From: Streptomyces sp. NBC_01264
GTDB lineage: Bacteria > Actinomycetota > Actinomycetes > Streptomycetales > Streptomycetaceae
Direction: 5' to 3'
Length of the DNA: 64,000 bases
NCBI RefSeq assembly: GCF_026340675.1
Contig: NZ_JAPEOX010000001.1
Span: 1,364,001 to 1,428,000, forward strand
The translations under genes were made by a program, and so were the position numbers. The notes under the pieces were generated by a model. The model was not told the DNA's origin, searched no databases, and saw only the letters and a list, made by a program, of their open reading frames with translations. Shown here piece after piece: positions 52,148-62,300 of the stretch (position 1 is the stretch's first letter; each line of letters begins with the position of its first letter).

Positions 52148-52612
52148 ATGGCTGAAACGAAATGGCTGGACGACCGCGAAATGCGCGCCTGGCAGGGGTT
52201 CCTGGCCGCTTCCGCCCTGGTCGGCCGCCGCCTCGAACAGCAGCTCAAGGACGACTCCGGACTCTCCCACCCGCAGTACGAGATCCTCGTACGGCTCGCC
52301 AGGGCGCCGGAGGGCGAACTGCGCATGACGGAGCTCGCCAACGGGCTCGTCAACTCCAAGAGCGGGCTGACCTACCAGGTCACCCAGATGGAGAAGGCGG
52401 GGCTCGTTCGCCGCCGCACCTGCCCGTCGGACGTCCGGGGGATCTACGCCGTCCTCACCGAGGCGGGCCGCGCCCGCCTGACGGAAGCCGCACCCGGGCA
52501 CGTGACCACGGTGCGCGAGGTCTTGGTGGACGTCCTGACCCCCGAACAGCTCGACGCGCTCGCGGACGGCCTCGGCGAGGTCAGCCGCCGACTGCGGACC
52601 CAGGGCGCCTGA
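52148..52612 (+). CDS. MarR-family transcriptional regulator
   Basis: A 154-residue winged-helix dimer. HPQYEILVRLARAPEGELRMTELANGLVNSKSGLTYQVTQMEKAGLVRRRTCPSDVRGIYAVLTEAGRARL spans the HTH and wing, about residues 40-115. A cysteine in the wing (RRRTCPSD) might permit thiol sensing, which would suit the adjacent DoxX. It is divergent from doxX and its stop overlaps the DUF1232 start (TGATG). Confidence 0.94.
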   Translation: MAETKWLDDREMRAWQGFLAASALVGRRLEQQLKDDSGLSHPQYEILVRLARAPEGELRMTELANGLVNSKSGLTYQVTQMEKAGLVRRRTCPSDVRGIYAVLTEAGRARLTEAAPGHVTTVREVLVDVLTPEQLDALADGLGEVSRRLRTQGA

Positions 52613-52905
52613 TGGACGCGACGACCGTCTGGCTCATCGTGGCGGTGGTGGCGGCCGGTCTGGCGGTCACCGCGGCCGTACTCCTCGTACGGGTCTTCGC
52701 GGCCCGCAAGCTCCTGCGAGACGCGGGCATCCCCCTGCGCGACAAGGCCCTTTTCTGGGCCGCGGTGGCGTACACGATCTCGCCGGTGGACCTGATCCCG
52801 GACCCGGTCTACCTGGACGACATCGGCATCCTCCTCCTAGCCCTGCGTTCCCTCCACGCGGCGGCCTCGGCGGCCCGCCCACCCAAGGGACTCGACGCGG
52901 CGTAG
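52612..52905 (+). CDS. DUF1232 (YkvA-like) membrane protein
   Basis: A 97-residue protein with an N-terminal hydrophobic helix (TVWLIVAVVAAGLAVTAAVLLV) and the DUF1232 core ALFWAAVAYTISPVDLIPDPVYLDDIGILLLALRSL. Function unknown. The ATG at 52612 overlaps the MarR stop by one base, so it is co-translated. Confidence 0.88.
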   Translation: MDATTVWLIVAVVAAGLAVTAAVLLVRVFAARKLLRDAGIPLRDKALFWAAVAYTISPVDLIPDPVYLDDIGILLLALRSLHAAASAARPPKGLDAA

Positions 52906-52960
52906 CCGGCCGGCGGGTCGGCGGGTCGGCGGCTTTCCCAGCCGGATCGGCCGCCGCGGA

Positions 52961-53368
52961 TCAGCCCTCGGGGTGGGCGGTGAGGCGGGCGACTTCGGCC
53001 GCGTGGCGGCTCAGCCGGTCCGCGGTACCGGCCGAGGTGGAGAGGACCGTGCCGCCGACGGCGAGCGGAAGGGAGAGCACCAGGGCGGCGAGGAGCCCGC
53101 CCAAGTCCCGCGCGGCGTCACAGCGCTTGCCCTCGGCGCCGAGGTAGTCGTCGGGCGTCATCCTCGAGCCCTCGTCACCGGAGTAGAAGAAGACCCGGGA
53201 CTGGCACTCCTGCTCCTTGCCCGCGGGCAGATCGACGGAGAAGGGGAAGAGCAACTGGTAGGCGAGCCAGATCCAGACCAAGGAGGCTCCGGCGATCAGA
53301 GCCAGGCCCCACGCCTGCTTGCGGCGCGCCCGTTCACGGAATGCCTGGTCGTATTTGATCGCCCTCAT
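52961..53368 (-). CDS. Hypothetical two-helix membrane protein
   Basis: A 135-residue protein. Helices are QAWGLALIAGASLVWIWLAYQLLF (about 19-42) and LGGLLAALVLSLPLAVGGTVLST (about 90-112). The loop between them holds two cysteines (QECQSRVFFY, GKRCDAARDL) that could form an extracytoplasmic disulfide. ATG 53368 is preferred over a longer start at 53425. I do not recognise the family. Confidence 0.7.
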   Translation of the reverse strand: MRAIKYDQAFRERARRKQAWGLALIAGASLVWIWLAYQLLFPFSVDLPAGKEQECQSRVFFYSGDEGSRMTPDDYLGAEGKRCDAARDLGGLLAALVLSLPLAVGGTVLSTSAGTADRLSRHAAEVARLTAHPEG

Positions 53369-53432
53369 GGGCGTCGACCGTATCAGGGCCCTTGCGCCGA
53401 TCAGGCCCTGGAGGCATCCGCGCACATGACGC

Positions 53433-54059
53433 TCAGCCGACCCCGCGCGGGCGGAACTGGACGCTGATGCGGGGACCGACGGGGCGGGCCGTTTTCGGGA
53501 CGGCGTGCTCCATCGTGCGCTGGCAGGAGCCGCCCATCACCACCAGGTCGCCGTGGCCCAGGGGCAGACGGAGCAGGGTGGGGCCGCCGTCGCGGGGACG
53601 CAGGGCCAGGTCGCGGGGGTCGCCCACCGAGAGGATGGCGACCATCGTGTCCTCGGTGGCGGAGCGGCCCGTGCGGTCGCCGTGCCAGGCGACGCTGTCG
53701 CGGCCGTCGCGGTAGAGGCACAGGCCCGCCGTGGTGAAGGGCTCGCCCAGCTCGGGGGCGTAGTGACGGCTCAGCACGGCCCGGGCCTCGGTGAGGGCGG
53801 GATGCGGCAGCGGGTCGGCCTCGCCGTAGTGGGCCAGCAGCCGCGGGACCGCCACCTCGCGCTCGTACATCTGCCTGCGTTCGGCATGCCACGGGACGTC
53901 CGCCGCGAGCCGTTCGAACAGCGCGTCGGCGCCCGCCAGCCAGCCCGGCAGGTGGTCGACCCAGGCCCCGGCGCCCAGGTCGGTCCGCCGGGCGCCCGCG
54001 AGCGGGCCGAGCCGGATCTCGTCGCCCTGGTCGAAGAGCGAGCCCTGGAGTGCGTGCAT
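53433..54059 (-). CDS. alkB: AlkB-like alpha-ketoglutarate-dependent dioxygenase
   Basis: A 208-residue Fe(II)/2-oxoglutarate enzyme that demethylates alkylated DNA bases. Substrate and metal motifs are LCLYRDGRDSVAWHGDRTG (HxD iron ligands), VGDPRDLALRPRDGG, and TMEHAVPKT with the distal His. PRISVQFRPRG supplies the 2-oxoglutarate Arg. ATG 54059 lacks a clear Shine-Dalgarno; a TATCCT stretch just upstream suggests a leaderless transcript. Confidence 0.93.
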   Translation of the reverse strand: MHALQGSLFDQGDEIRLGPLAGARRTDLGAGAWVDHLPGWLAGADALFERLAADVPWHAERRQMYEREVAVPRLLAHYGEADPLPHPALTEARAVLSRHYAPELGEPFTTAGLCLYRDGRDSVAWHGDRTGRSATEDTMVAILSVGDPRDLALRPRDGGPTLLRLPLGHGDLVVMGGSCQRTMEHAVPKTARPVGPRISVQFRPRGVG

Positions 54060-54144
54060 GGGTCCAGGATAACGCGCTATTCGAACATCTGCGCGAGTCG
54101 AGTGGGGTCCGCTCACTTCCGCTTACGAAATGGCCCGAGAGGGC

Positions 54145-54158
54145 GGGGCCCAGGCCCC
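54145..54158. promoter_or_regulatory. DevR/OsdR-like palindrome upstream of the zinc-ribbon gene
   Basis: GGGGCC and GGCCCC flank CA, 143 bp upstream of the zinc-ribbon start; GGGCC at 54166 adds another half-site. The 6+2+6 layout resembles dormancy-regulator boxes. A similar site lies before the histidine kinase gene. Confidence 0.35.
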
Positions 54159-54300
54159 AGAACTAGGGCCGTTCACCGCCCCCACGAGGCATTCGATGGT
54201 CGTTTCCTGGAAGAGGTCGGAGTGAGAGACCGGGCACCGACCCCCTGGCACCGCAGCAACTGCGGACGAGAAGTCCATCACCGGTCACGAGGAACACGCG

Positions 54301-54633
54301 ATGAGCACAATCGACGAATTCACCTCCCACACCGTTCCCGAGGTCCTCCACGAGTCCTACGCCTTCTCCTGCCTCGACTGCGGCTTCGGCTGGGAGAAGC
54401 AGTACGACGTCCAGCACTACATCGACGGCACCGGCGTCCAGCGCACGCTCTGCACGGTGGACGGCGACCGGGTCCCCTCCCCGCTGACCCGCTCCGAGTG
54501 CGCCCGGTGCGGCAGCCACGTCATCCGCATCCTGAGGGCCGGCACGGTCTCCCACGCCCACATGGCGATGACCAGCGGGGCCCGCCCGATGGAGATCCCC
54601 TCCTTCCTCTCCCTGCTGCACGGAGGCAAGTGA
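54301..54633 (+). CDS. Small zinc-ribbon hypothetical protein
   Basis: A 110-residue protein with two CxxC pairs, SCLDCGFGW near residues 24-32 and ECARCGSHV near 67-75, which would form a zinc ribbon. No other motif. GAGGA lies 9 nt before ATG 54301. It ends just before the P-type ATPase, so the two are probably co-transcribed. Small zinc-ribbon proteins commonly accompany stress-response genes, but this one is unassigned. Confidence 0.8.
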   Translation: MSTIDEFTSHTVPEVLHESYAFSCLDCGFGWEKQYDVQHYIDGTGVQRTLCTVDGDRVPSPLTRSECARCGSHVIRILRAGTVSHAHMAMTSGARPMEIPSFLSLLHGGK

Positions 54634-54638
54634 CCGCC

Positions 54639-57209
54639 ATGAACACCGACACCGTCCCCACCGTCCCCGCCACACCCACTGGCCTCACCGGAGCCGCCGG
54701 AGCGCCCACCGGAGCACCCTCCGGTGCCGCCACCGGAGCCACCACCGGGCCGGCCGATCCCGGCGCGCCCGAGGAACCCGAGGATTTCGAGCCCCCGGCC
54801 TCATGGCCGGACGGGCTCACCACCGCCGAGGCGCACCGCCTCCTGCAGGAGCACGGTCCGAACGAGATCGCCGAGGAACACAAGAACCCCCTGCGGGAGT
54901 TCCTCGGCTACTTCTGGGCCCCCATCCCCTGGATGATCGAGACGGCCCTGGTCCTCTCGATCGCCGTCCAGCACTGGGTCGACGTCGCCATCATCGGCGT
55001 CCTGCTCGTCGTCAACGGCGTGGTCGCCTTCATGGAGGAGCACGAGGCCGCCAACGCCATCGCCGCCCTCAAGCAGCGCCTCGCCACCGAGGCCCGCGTC
55101 CTGCGCGACGGGGTCTGGCGCACGGAGGCCGTCCGCGAACTGGTTCCGGGCGACATCGTCCGGGTCCGGCTCGGGGACGTCGTCCCGGCCGACGTCCGGG
55201 CTCTGGGCGCCGGCACCCTCGAAGTCGACCAGGCCGCCCTGACCGGCGAATCCCTGCCCGTCGAGCGGGGCCGCGGCGAGACCCTGTACTCCGGCTCGGT
55301 CATCGTGCGCGGTGAGACCGACGCCGTCGTCGAAGGCACCGGCGCGAACAGCTTCTTCGGGAAGACCACCGCCCTGGTCGGCGAGGCCGGCACGGTCAGC
55401 CACCTGCAGCAGGCCGTCCTGAAGATCGGCAACTACCTGATCCTGCTGGCCGTCGCCCTGGTCACCCTCACGATCATCGTCTCGGTGGCCCGCGGCAACC
55501 CGGTGCTCTCCGTCCTGGAGTTCGCCCTCGTCGTCGTCATCGCCTCCGTCCCGGTCGCCCTGCCGGCCGTCATGTCCGTGACGCTCGCCGTCGGCGCCCG
55601 CAACCTCGCCAAGCGCGGAGCGGTCGTCTCGAACCTGCCCGCCGTCGAGGAACTGGGCAGCATCGACATCCTGTGCTCCGACAAGACGGGCACCCTGACC
55701 GAGAACCGCCTCGCGATCCTCGACCCCTGGGTCCCGGACGGCGTCGACCAGGACGACCTGCTCGGCTCCGCCGCGCTGGCCTCCCGCGCCGAGAACGGCG
55801 ACCCCATCGACCGGATCGTCATCTCCACCGCCACCGACCGGCTGACCGACTCCGACACCGGCTGGGCGCACGGCCTGCCGGTCACCGACTTCGTCCCCTT
55901 CGACCCGGTCAGCAAGCGCACCGAAGCCACCGTCGCCTTCGGCCCCGGTCCCGGCCCGGCGCCGGGCTCGTACCACGTGAGCCAGGGCGCCCCCCAGGTC
56001 ATCGCCCGGCTCTGCGACGGGGACCCGGCCGCGGCGCAGGTCGCCGCCATCGCCGACTCCTTCGCCGCCCGCGGCTTCCGCTCCCTGGGCGTGGCCCGTA
56101 CCGACGAGTCGGGGGCCTGGCGCCTGCTCGGCATCCTGCCGCTGGCCGATCCGCCGCGCGAGGACACCGCGGACACCGTGGCCGCGGCGAACGAGCTGGG
56201 CGTCTCCGTGAAGATGGTCACCGGCGACCAGGTCGCCATCAGCCGGGAGCTGGCCCGTCAGATCGGGATGGGCGACAACATCCTGAACACCCACGCGCTG
56301 GACGACAGCCGTCCGGAGGCGGAGCTCGCCGAACTCGTCGAGATATCGGACGGCTTCGCGCAGGTCTTCCCGGAGCACAAGTACCGCATCGTCAAGATGC
56401 TCCAGGAGCGCGGCCACATCGTCGGCATGACCGGCGACGGGGTCAACGACGCCCCCGCCCTCAAGCAGGCCGACGCCGGCATCGCCGTGGCCGACGCCAC
56501 GGACGCCGCGCGCGCCGCCGCGGACGTGGTCCTGCTGACCCCCGGCCTGTCGGTCATCTCCCACGCGATCAGCCAGGCCCGGGAGATCATCCAGCGGATG
56601 GTCAACTACGCCACCTACCGCATCACGGAGACCATCCGGGTGCTCGGCCTGATCACCCTGACGATCGTCGCGTACAACTTCTTCCCGGTCACCGCGATGA
56701 TGATCGTCCTGCTGGCCCTGCTGAACGACGGTGCGATCCTGACGATCGCCTACGACAAGGTCCGCGGCTCCCACAAGCCCGTGACCTGGGACATGCGCAG
56801 CGTCCTGACCGTGGCCACGGTGCTGGGAGTGGTCGGCGTCGCCGAGACCTTCCTGCTCTTCGTCCTCGGCCGGGAGGTCTTCCACCTGAGCGACGGCCTG
56901 ATCCACTCCCTCGTCTACCTGAGCCTGTCGGTGTCCGGACAGCTGACCATCTTCGTGACCCGCACCAAGGGCCGGTTCTGGACCTCCCCGTCCCCGGCCA
57001 AGCCCCTGGTCATCGCGGTCACCGTCGCCCAGACCATCGCCACCCTCGTCACCGTGTTCGGCGTCGGGATGACCCCGCTCGGCTGGGGCTGGGCGGCTGC
57101 CGTCTGGGGCTACGCGATCTGCTGCTTCCTCCTGGAGGACCAGCTCAAGCTCGCCGCCCACTGGTTCCTGGACCGGCGCCCCGGCGTCCGGGCCGCCGCC
57201 TCCCACTGA
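54639..57209 (+). CDS. Plasma-membrane proton-efflux P-type ATPase (P3A)
   Basis: An 856-residue H+-ATPase. A Thr/Gly/Ala/Pro-rich start (1-45) leads to LTTAEAHRLLQEHGPNEIAEEHKNPL. Actuator motif LTGES near residue 200, phosphorylated Asp in LCSDKTGTLTEN near 348, and hinge motif MTGDGVNDAPALKQADAGIAV near 600. About ten membrane helices, with PVALPAVMSVTLAVGA in M4. ATP drives proton export or pH homeostasis. ATG 54639 is 12 nt from GGAGG; GTG 54630 (overlapping the previous stop) is an alternative. Confidence 0.94.
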   Translation: MNTDTVPTVPATPTGLTGAAGAPTGAPSGAATGATTGPADPGAPEEPEDFEPPASWPDGLTTAEAHRLLQEHGPNEIAEEHKNPLREFLGYFWAPIPWMIETALVLSIAVQHWVDVAIIGVLLVVNGVVAFMEEHEAANAIAALKQRLATEARVLRDGVWRTEAVRELVPGDIVRVRLGDVVPADVRALGAGTLEVDQAALTGESLPVERGRGETLYSGSVIVRGETDAVVEGTGANSFFGKTTALVGEAGTVSHLQQAVLKIGNYLILLAVALVTLTIIVSVARGNPVLSVLEFALVVVIASVPVALPAVMSVTLAVGARNLAKRGAVVSNLPAVEELGSIDILCSDKTGTLTENRLAILDPWVPDGVDQDDLLGSAALASRAENGDPIDRIVISTATDRLTDSDTGWAHGLPVTDFVPFDPVSKRTEATVAFGPGPGPAPGSYHVSQGAPQVIARLCDGDPAAAQVAAIADSFAARGFRSLGVARTDESGAWRLLGILPLADPPREDTADTVAAANELGVSVKMVTGDQVAISRELARQIGMGDNILNTHALDDSRPEAELAELVEISDGFAQVFPEHKYRIVKMLQERGHIVGMTGDGVNDAPALKQADAGIAVADATDAARAAADVVLLTPGLSVISHAISQAREIIQRMVNYATYRITETIRVLGLITLTIVAYNFFPVTAMMIVLLALLNDGAILTIAYDKVRGSHKPVTWDMRSVLTVATVLGVVGVAETFLLFVLGREVFHLSDGLIHSLVYLSLSVSGQLTIFVTRTKGRFWTSPSPAKPLVIAVTVAQTIATLVTVFGVGMTPLGWGWAAAVWGYAICCFLLEDQLKLAAHWFLDRRPGVRAAASH

Positions 57210-57223
57210 GGACGTGCCCGCCC

Positions 57224-57260
57224 GCGGGTCCCGCCCGGACCGGTTCCGGGCGGGACCCGC
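57224..57260 (+). terminator. Terminator after the P-type ATPase
   Basis: Perfect 15-bp arms GCGGGTCCCGCCCGG and CCGGGCGGGACCCGC with a 7-nt loop, 15 bp past the stop codon. Confidence 0.85.
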
Positions 57261-57274
57261 TCCGTGTCGCACGC

Positions 57275-57288
57275 CGGACCTGGGTCCG
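57275..57288. promoter_or_regulatory. 6+2+6 palindrome upstream of the histidine kinase
   Basis: CGGACC and GGTCCG flank TG, 73 bp before the kinase start. It shares the GGNCC-N2-GGNCC layout of the site at 54145-54158, so a common response regulator could act at both. Confidence 0.35.
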
Positions 57289-57360
57289 TCCCGATGGCAG
57301 GGTGCTCGTACACGATGCAAGCGCCGATCAGCGGATCAGCAGGTGAGGACGGAGAGGAAC

Positions 57361-58638
57361 GTGGAGTGGAACGCGCTCTTCCGTGCGGCCCCGAACCGGC
57401 GGGGCTCCGCCTCCCAGGGCTCCGTCTCCCGGGGCTCCGCCGCCTGGGGCCCGGTCGCCTGGGACCGGGCCGCCGCCGTGGCGTGCCTGCTGATCACCGT
57501 CCCCTTCGAGGTCTACGCCGAGGTCGCCCACCAGTCCTGGGCCAGCCACCCGCTGCTGCGCTGGCTGGGGATCCTCGCCTCCTGCGCCGCGCTGCTGTGG
57601 CGCAGGACCCGCTTCCCGCTCGCCGCCCTCGTGGTACTGGCCGCGACCGCGCTCAGCGCGAAGTTCATCACCCTCTTCTTCCTCGCCTATGCCGCCGGAC
57701 GCCACCAACGCGCCGCCTACGCCTACGGGTTCGGGGTGGCCGCCACCGCCGAGCTGATCACGATCAACGCACTGGGCTCCGGCCCGCCCCTGGTCCACGA
57801 GAGCTCCCCCTCCAGCCTGGCCCTGCTGGCTTCCACCGTGGCCCTGACGAGCGTGGTGGGCGTGACCCGGAGCCGCCACCTGGCGGAGCGGGCCCACCTC
57901 CAGGAGGTGGCCCGGGAGCGGGCCGCCGAGGCGGTCAACGCCGAACGGCGCAGGCTCGTAAGGGAGTTCCACGATCTGCTCGGCCATGATGTGGCCCTGC
58001 TGAACATCCTGGTCGAATCCCTACGGAGCTCCGTGGGCGGGCGGGATCCGTCCGCCGACGGGCTCCTCGACGCGGCGCAGCGGCAGTGCGCGGCCGCCTC
58101 GGACCATCTGCGGGGCATGACCGCCGTGCTCCGGCTGCGCGAGCTGGACACGACGGCGCCGGACGGCGCCGCCGGACCCGGCACCGGACTCGACGCCCTG
58201 AGCCGCTCGCTCGACAGCGTCAGGGCGGCGGGGGTCGACGTACGGCTCTCGGACGGGTTCGCCGAGTGCTTCGGGCGGCTGCCGGCGGCCCACCGGGAGG
58301 CCGCCCGCCGGGTGGTCACCGAGGGACTGACCAACATCCTGAGGTACGCCCCCGGTTCGGCCGTGCGGCTGTCGCTGCGGGCGGACCCCGCTGGCTGGAC
58401 CCTCGACGTCCGCAACGGGCCGCCGGGAGCACCCGTACGGTCGCTCGCGCCGGGCACCGGCCTCGGGCAGGCCGGGCTCCGCGGCCGGCTGGAGTCGCTG
58501 GGCGGCGGTCTCGAGGCGGGGCCGGCCGGCGGCCCCGCCGAGGCGGATCCCGATGCCGGCACCGAGGAGGCCCTGCGGGCCGGCGGCTACCTGCTGCGCG
58601 CCCACGCCCCCTACCCGATCGAAGGAGCAGAGCAGTGA
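57361..58638 (+). CDS. NarL-type sensor histidine kinase
   Basis: A 425-residue membrane sensor. About four to five hydrophobic segments lie between residues 35 and 175 (AAAVACLLITVPFEVYAEV, LLRWLGILASCAALLW, FPLAALVVLAATALS, SSLALLASTVALTSVVGV). Then comes a HisKA_3 dimerisation helix with the phospho-His in RRLVREFHDLLGHDVALLNILVE. The HATPase domain has EGLTNILRYAPGSAVRLSL and GTGLGQAGLRGRLESLGG. GTG 57361 follows GAGAGGA. Its stop overlaps the response-regulator start as GTGA. Confidence 0.92.
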   Translation: MEWNALFRAAPNRRGSASQGSVSRGSAAWGPVAWDRAAAVACLLITVPFEVYAEVAHQSWASHPLLRWLGILASCAALLWRRTRFPLAALVVLAATALSAKFITLFFLAYAAGRHQRAAYAYGFGVAATAELITINALGSGPPLVHESSPSSLALLASTVALTSVVGVTRSRHLAERAHLQEVARERAAEAVNAERRRLVREFHDLLGHDVALLNILVESLRSSVGGRDPSADGLLDAAQRQCAAASDHLRGMTAVLRLRELDTTAPDGAAGPGTGLDALSRSLDSVRAAGVDVRLSDGFAECFGRLPAAHREAARRVVTEGLTNILRYAPGSAVRLSLRADPAGWTLDVRNGPPGAPVRSLAPGTGLGQAGLRGRLESLGGGLEAGPAGGPAEADPDAGTEEALRAGGYLLRAHAPYPIEGAEQ

Positions 58639-59306
58639 TCCGTATCGTGATCACCGATGACGAGGACGTCATCCGCGCGGGACTGCGCACCATCCTCGCC
58701 GTCCCGGACGAGATCGAGGTCGTGGGCGAGGCGAGTTCGGGCGCCGAAGCCCTGGAGGTCGTCGCCGCGCACTCCCCCGACGTCGTCCTCCTCGATCTGG
58801 CCATGCCGGACGGCCCGGACGGCGCCGAGACCGCCCGGCTGCTCCGCGAGGAACACCCGGGCCTCGGCATCCTCATCCTGACGACGATCGCGGACGAGGA
58901 GCAGGTGGCCCGGGTCTGGCGGGCGGGCGCCGACGGCTACCTGCTGAAGACCGCCTCAGGCGCGGAGATGCGCGAGGCGGTCCACAGCGCCGCCGGACAC
59001 CGTGCGGTGCTCAGCCCCGACGTGATCTCCACCGTCATGAGCCGGTTCGCCACCCACCACCATCCGGCGCCGACGCCCGAGGTCATGGCGCGCGTCCGCA
59101 CCCTCTCGCAGGGTGAGCTGCGCTGCGTGGTCGCGCTCGCCGACGGATTCGGCAACCGGGAGATCGCCGAGCGGCTCGGCCTCGCGGAGGGCACGGTCAA
59201 GACCCATCTCTCCCGCGCCCTGCACAAGTGCGGCCTCGCGAACCGCACGCAGCTCGCCCTCCTCGCCAACGACCAGCGCGAGCTCCTGACCGGTCTCCTT
59301 CGGTGA
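58635..59306 (+). CDS. NarL/LuxR-family response regulator
   Basis: A 223-residue regulator. Receiver Asp residues are IRIVITDDEDVIRAGL and the phosphorylated Asp is in VVLLDLAMPDGPDGAE near residue 55. The C-terminal LuxR HTH is LSQGELRCVVALADGFGNREIAERLGLAEGTVKTHLSRALHKCGLANRTQLA. GTG 58635 is coupled to the kinase. Likely targets include the neighbouring ATPase, whose region has a matching palindrome. Confidence 0.95.
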   Translation: MIRIVITDDEDVIRAGLRTILAVPDEIEVVGEASSGAEALEVVAAHSPDVVLLDLAMPDGPDGAETARLLREEHPGLGILILTTIADEEQVARVWRAGADGYLLKTASGAEMREAVHSAAGHRAVLSPDVISTVMSRFATHHHPAPTPEVMARVRTLSQGELRCVVALADGFGNREIAERLGLAEGTVKTHLSRALHKCGLANRTQLALLANDQRELLTGLLR

Positions 59307-59319
59307 CCGGTCCGCGGCC

Positions 59320-62300
59320 CTACTTCAGGTAGGGCCCGGAGGCACCCACCTTGCCGGGGGCGGCGTTGGCGCCGCCCGGGTCGAGGACGTAGACCCGCAT
59401 GTTGCCCTTCCCGGGGGCCGGGACGGACAGCGTGCCGCCGGTGACGGTCTTCACGTCGCCGGTGACGGCGTCCTTGTAGGCGCCGTTGGGGACGCCCGTG
59501 TACGTGGCGGCCCCGGTGACGGCCACCAGGACGAAGCTGTCCACTCCGGTGGCGGTGTCGGTGTAGCGGCGCTTGAAGGCCATGCCTCCCGAGACGCCCT
59601 CGGTGGAGTACTGGCCCATCTGGAGCGCGGGCACGGCGCGGCGGATCTCGTTCAGCCGCTGGAGGTGTTTGGCCAGGGGGGATTCGAGGGTGGTGGCGAC
59701 CGGCCCGGTGGCGGAGGCGACCTTCGAGAAGCCGGAGGCGGTGACCGTCCCCGCGATCTTGTCCCCGTAGTACGCGCGGCCGGTGCCGGCGAGCGGACAG
59801 GTCGGGCCGCAGTCGATCTGCTTGCCGGCCTGGAACTCGGTCTCGGAGCCGTAGTACAGGGTCGGGATGCCGCGGAAGGTCCACATCAGGGCCATGTTCT
59901 CGGCCCAGGCGTCGGTGCCGCCCGCGTAGCGGGTGGAGGACTTTCCGGGGCCGAAGTCGTGGCTGTCGACGTAGACGACGTTGTAAGTGGCGTCGTTGTA
60001 GCTGTCGTCGGAGTCCTTGCCGTTCTGGAAGGCGTTGTTCGCGTCCCCGAAGTTCATGTGCATGCGCATGTCGATGACGTTCATGCCGGAGAACTTGCTG
60101 TGGTCGGGGGCGTGGTACACGTTTCCGTCGAGGAAGGCGTTGGTGCTGGTCGGCTGCTTCGCCGGATCATTGTCTTCTCTGTACTGCTGGACGGCGGCGG
60201 TGGCGTCGTCCGCGCTGTACGCCGCCGAATCCTTCCATGTGTAGTACTGGGCGGACTGGTTGGCCGAGCCGCGGTTCCACTTGTCGTTGACGAAGGAGCC
60301 GACCTCGCCGAACACGTAGAAGTCCTGGGCCTTCCGGGCGCCGAACTGCTGGGCCACGCGCTGCTGGATGGCGGGCAGGAAGCGGCGGTTCCAGGTGACG
60401 CGGGGGATGTGCACGGCCGTGTCCAGGCGGAAGCCGTCGACGCCCATGTCGATGTACTTGTTGTAGGCGCCGATGAGGTAGTTCTGGACGGCCGCGTTCT
60501 CGGTGTTGAAGTCGGCGAGGTCCTCGTGAATCCAGCAGGAACGGGCGTCCTCCCCTTCCCAGTTGCCGATCCAGCACTGGTGGAACAGGGCCTTGGGGAA
60601 CATCCCCGAGGTGGGGTTCGGCCACTGGCAGTTGTAGATGGTGTAGCCCTCGGCGCTCTTGTACTGGGTGGCCGCGCCCCAGTTGACGCAGGTGTTCCCG
60701 GACGGCTCGCTGGTCGACCACAAGTCGCCGTTGTAGTACGACTTTCCGCTCTTGGGGTCCACGGTGAGGCCGTCGTACTCGAAGCCGGCCTGCTTCTCGT
60801 CGTAGTACCAGGACCACTGGGCGTCGCGCACGCCGTAGACGGTGGGGGTGAACAGGCCCTTGGCTCCCCAGCGGGAACTGTGGTTGTAGACCACGTCCTG
60901 GTAGATCTTGACGCCCTTGGCATGGGCGGCGTTGATCAGATCTTGATAGGAGGCGCCCGCCGATTCCAGGCGGGGGTCGACCTTGTAGAAGTCGTAGCCG
61001 TGATAGCCGTGGTAGTCGTAGTCGGAGCGGTTCAGCACGACCGGGGTGATCCAGATCGCGGAGAAACCGAGGGCTTTGACGTAGTCCAGCTTCTCGACCA
61101 GACCCTTGAAGTCCCCCCGGAACATGGGGTCGTTGGTGGCGGCGTTCCCGGACTTCACGTCCTGGCTGCCGCCCCGGTTGTTGGCGCTGTCGCCGTCGTT
61201 GAAGCGGGCGGTGAGCACGAAGTAGATCGGGTCCTTGCGCGGGTCTCCGCCCAGCGGCGCGGATCCGGCGGGGGCCGGGGGTCGGGTGCCCGTGGTGGCG
61301 ACGGCCGCGGTGGAGACGGCGGAGAGGTTCCCGGCCGCGTCCACCGCCCTGACCGTGTAGCTGTAGGCGGTGCGCTCCTCCAGTCCCGACTCGGTGAGGA
61401 CGGTGGAGGTGACGGAGGTGAGAGAAGTTCCCTTGGTGCCGCCCGAGCGGGTGACCTGGTAGCCGGTCACTCCCCGGTCGTCCGTGGCGGCGTCCCAGGT
61501 CACGACGGTGGACACGTCGGTGGCGGTCACCCGCAGGCCCGCGGGCACGGTGGGCGTGGTGGTGTCGGGGACGGCGGCGGCGCACGGGTCGGCGGCGTTC
61601 GCGGTGACCGTGGTGTCCTTCACCGTGGACAGGCCCGTGCCGAGGGCGTAGTTCCTGCCGTTGTTGTTGTCCCAGGTGCCGTTGCCGTTGTTGAAGGTGG
61701 CGGCGAGACCGGCCGCCGAGCCGAGCGGCACCGTCTTCTTCACCCAGCCCGTGCAGGCGGGGTCCATTCCGGTGCCGGGGGCGGTGGTCCAGGCTCCGCC
61801 GGTCGGGGCCCAGTGCAGATTGACGGTCGGCCAGCCGACCGTCGTCGTCGCGTAGTAGACGGTGGCGCTCGCGCCGGTCCCCGTGCCGCCACCCGGATCC
61901 CCGGCTGCGCAGGGGTCGCTGTGGGCCACCACTCCGTCCTTGACGGTGATGACCCCGGCGCCCAGGGCGTAGTTCTTGCCTCCGTTGTTGTCCCAGGTCC
62001 CCTGGCCGTTGTTGAAGGTCGCCTGGAGTCCGGCGGCCGAGCCGAGGCTGACGGTCTTCTTCACCCAGTCGGTACAGGCGACCTCCATCCCGGTGCCCGG
62101 CACACTCGTCCAGCTACCGCCGTCGGGTGCCCAATGCAGGTTGTAGGCAGTCCAGTTGCGGGTCTTGGTGTAGTAGAAGACCGTAGCCGTGCCGTCGCCC
62201 GCCGCCACGGCGGCGGGGGCCGCCTCGGCGAGCGAAGCTCCGACGACCGGCAGCGCGGCCGCCAGACTTCCCGCGACGGCCAGAGCCAGGGCAACGGACC

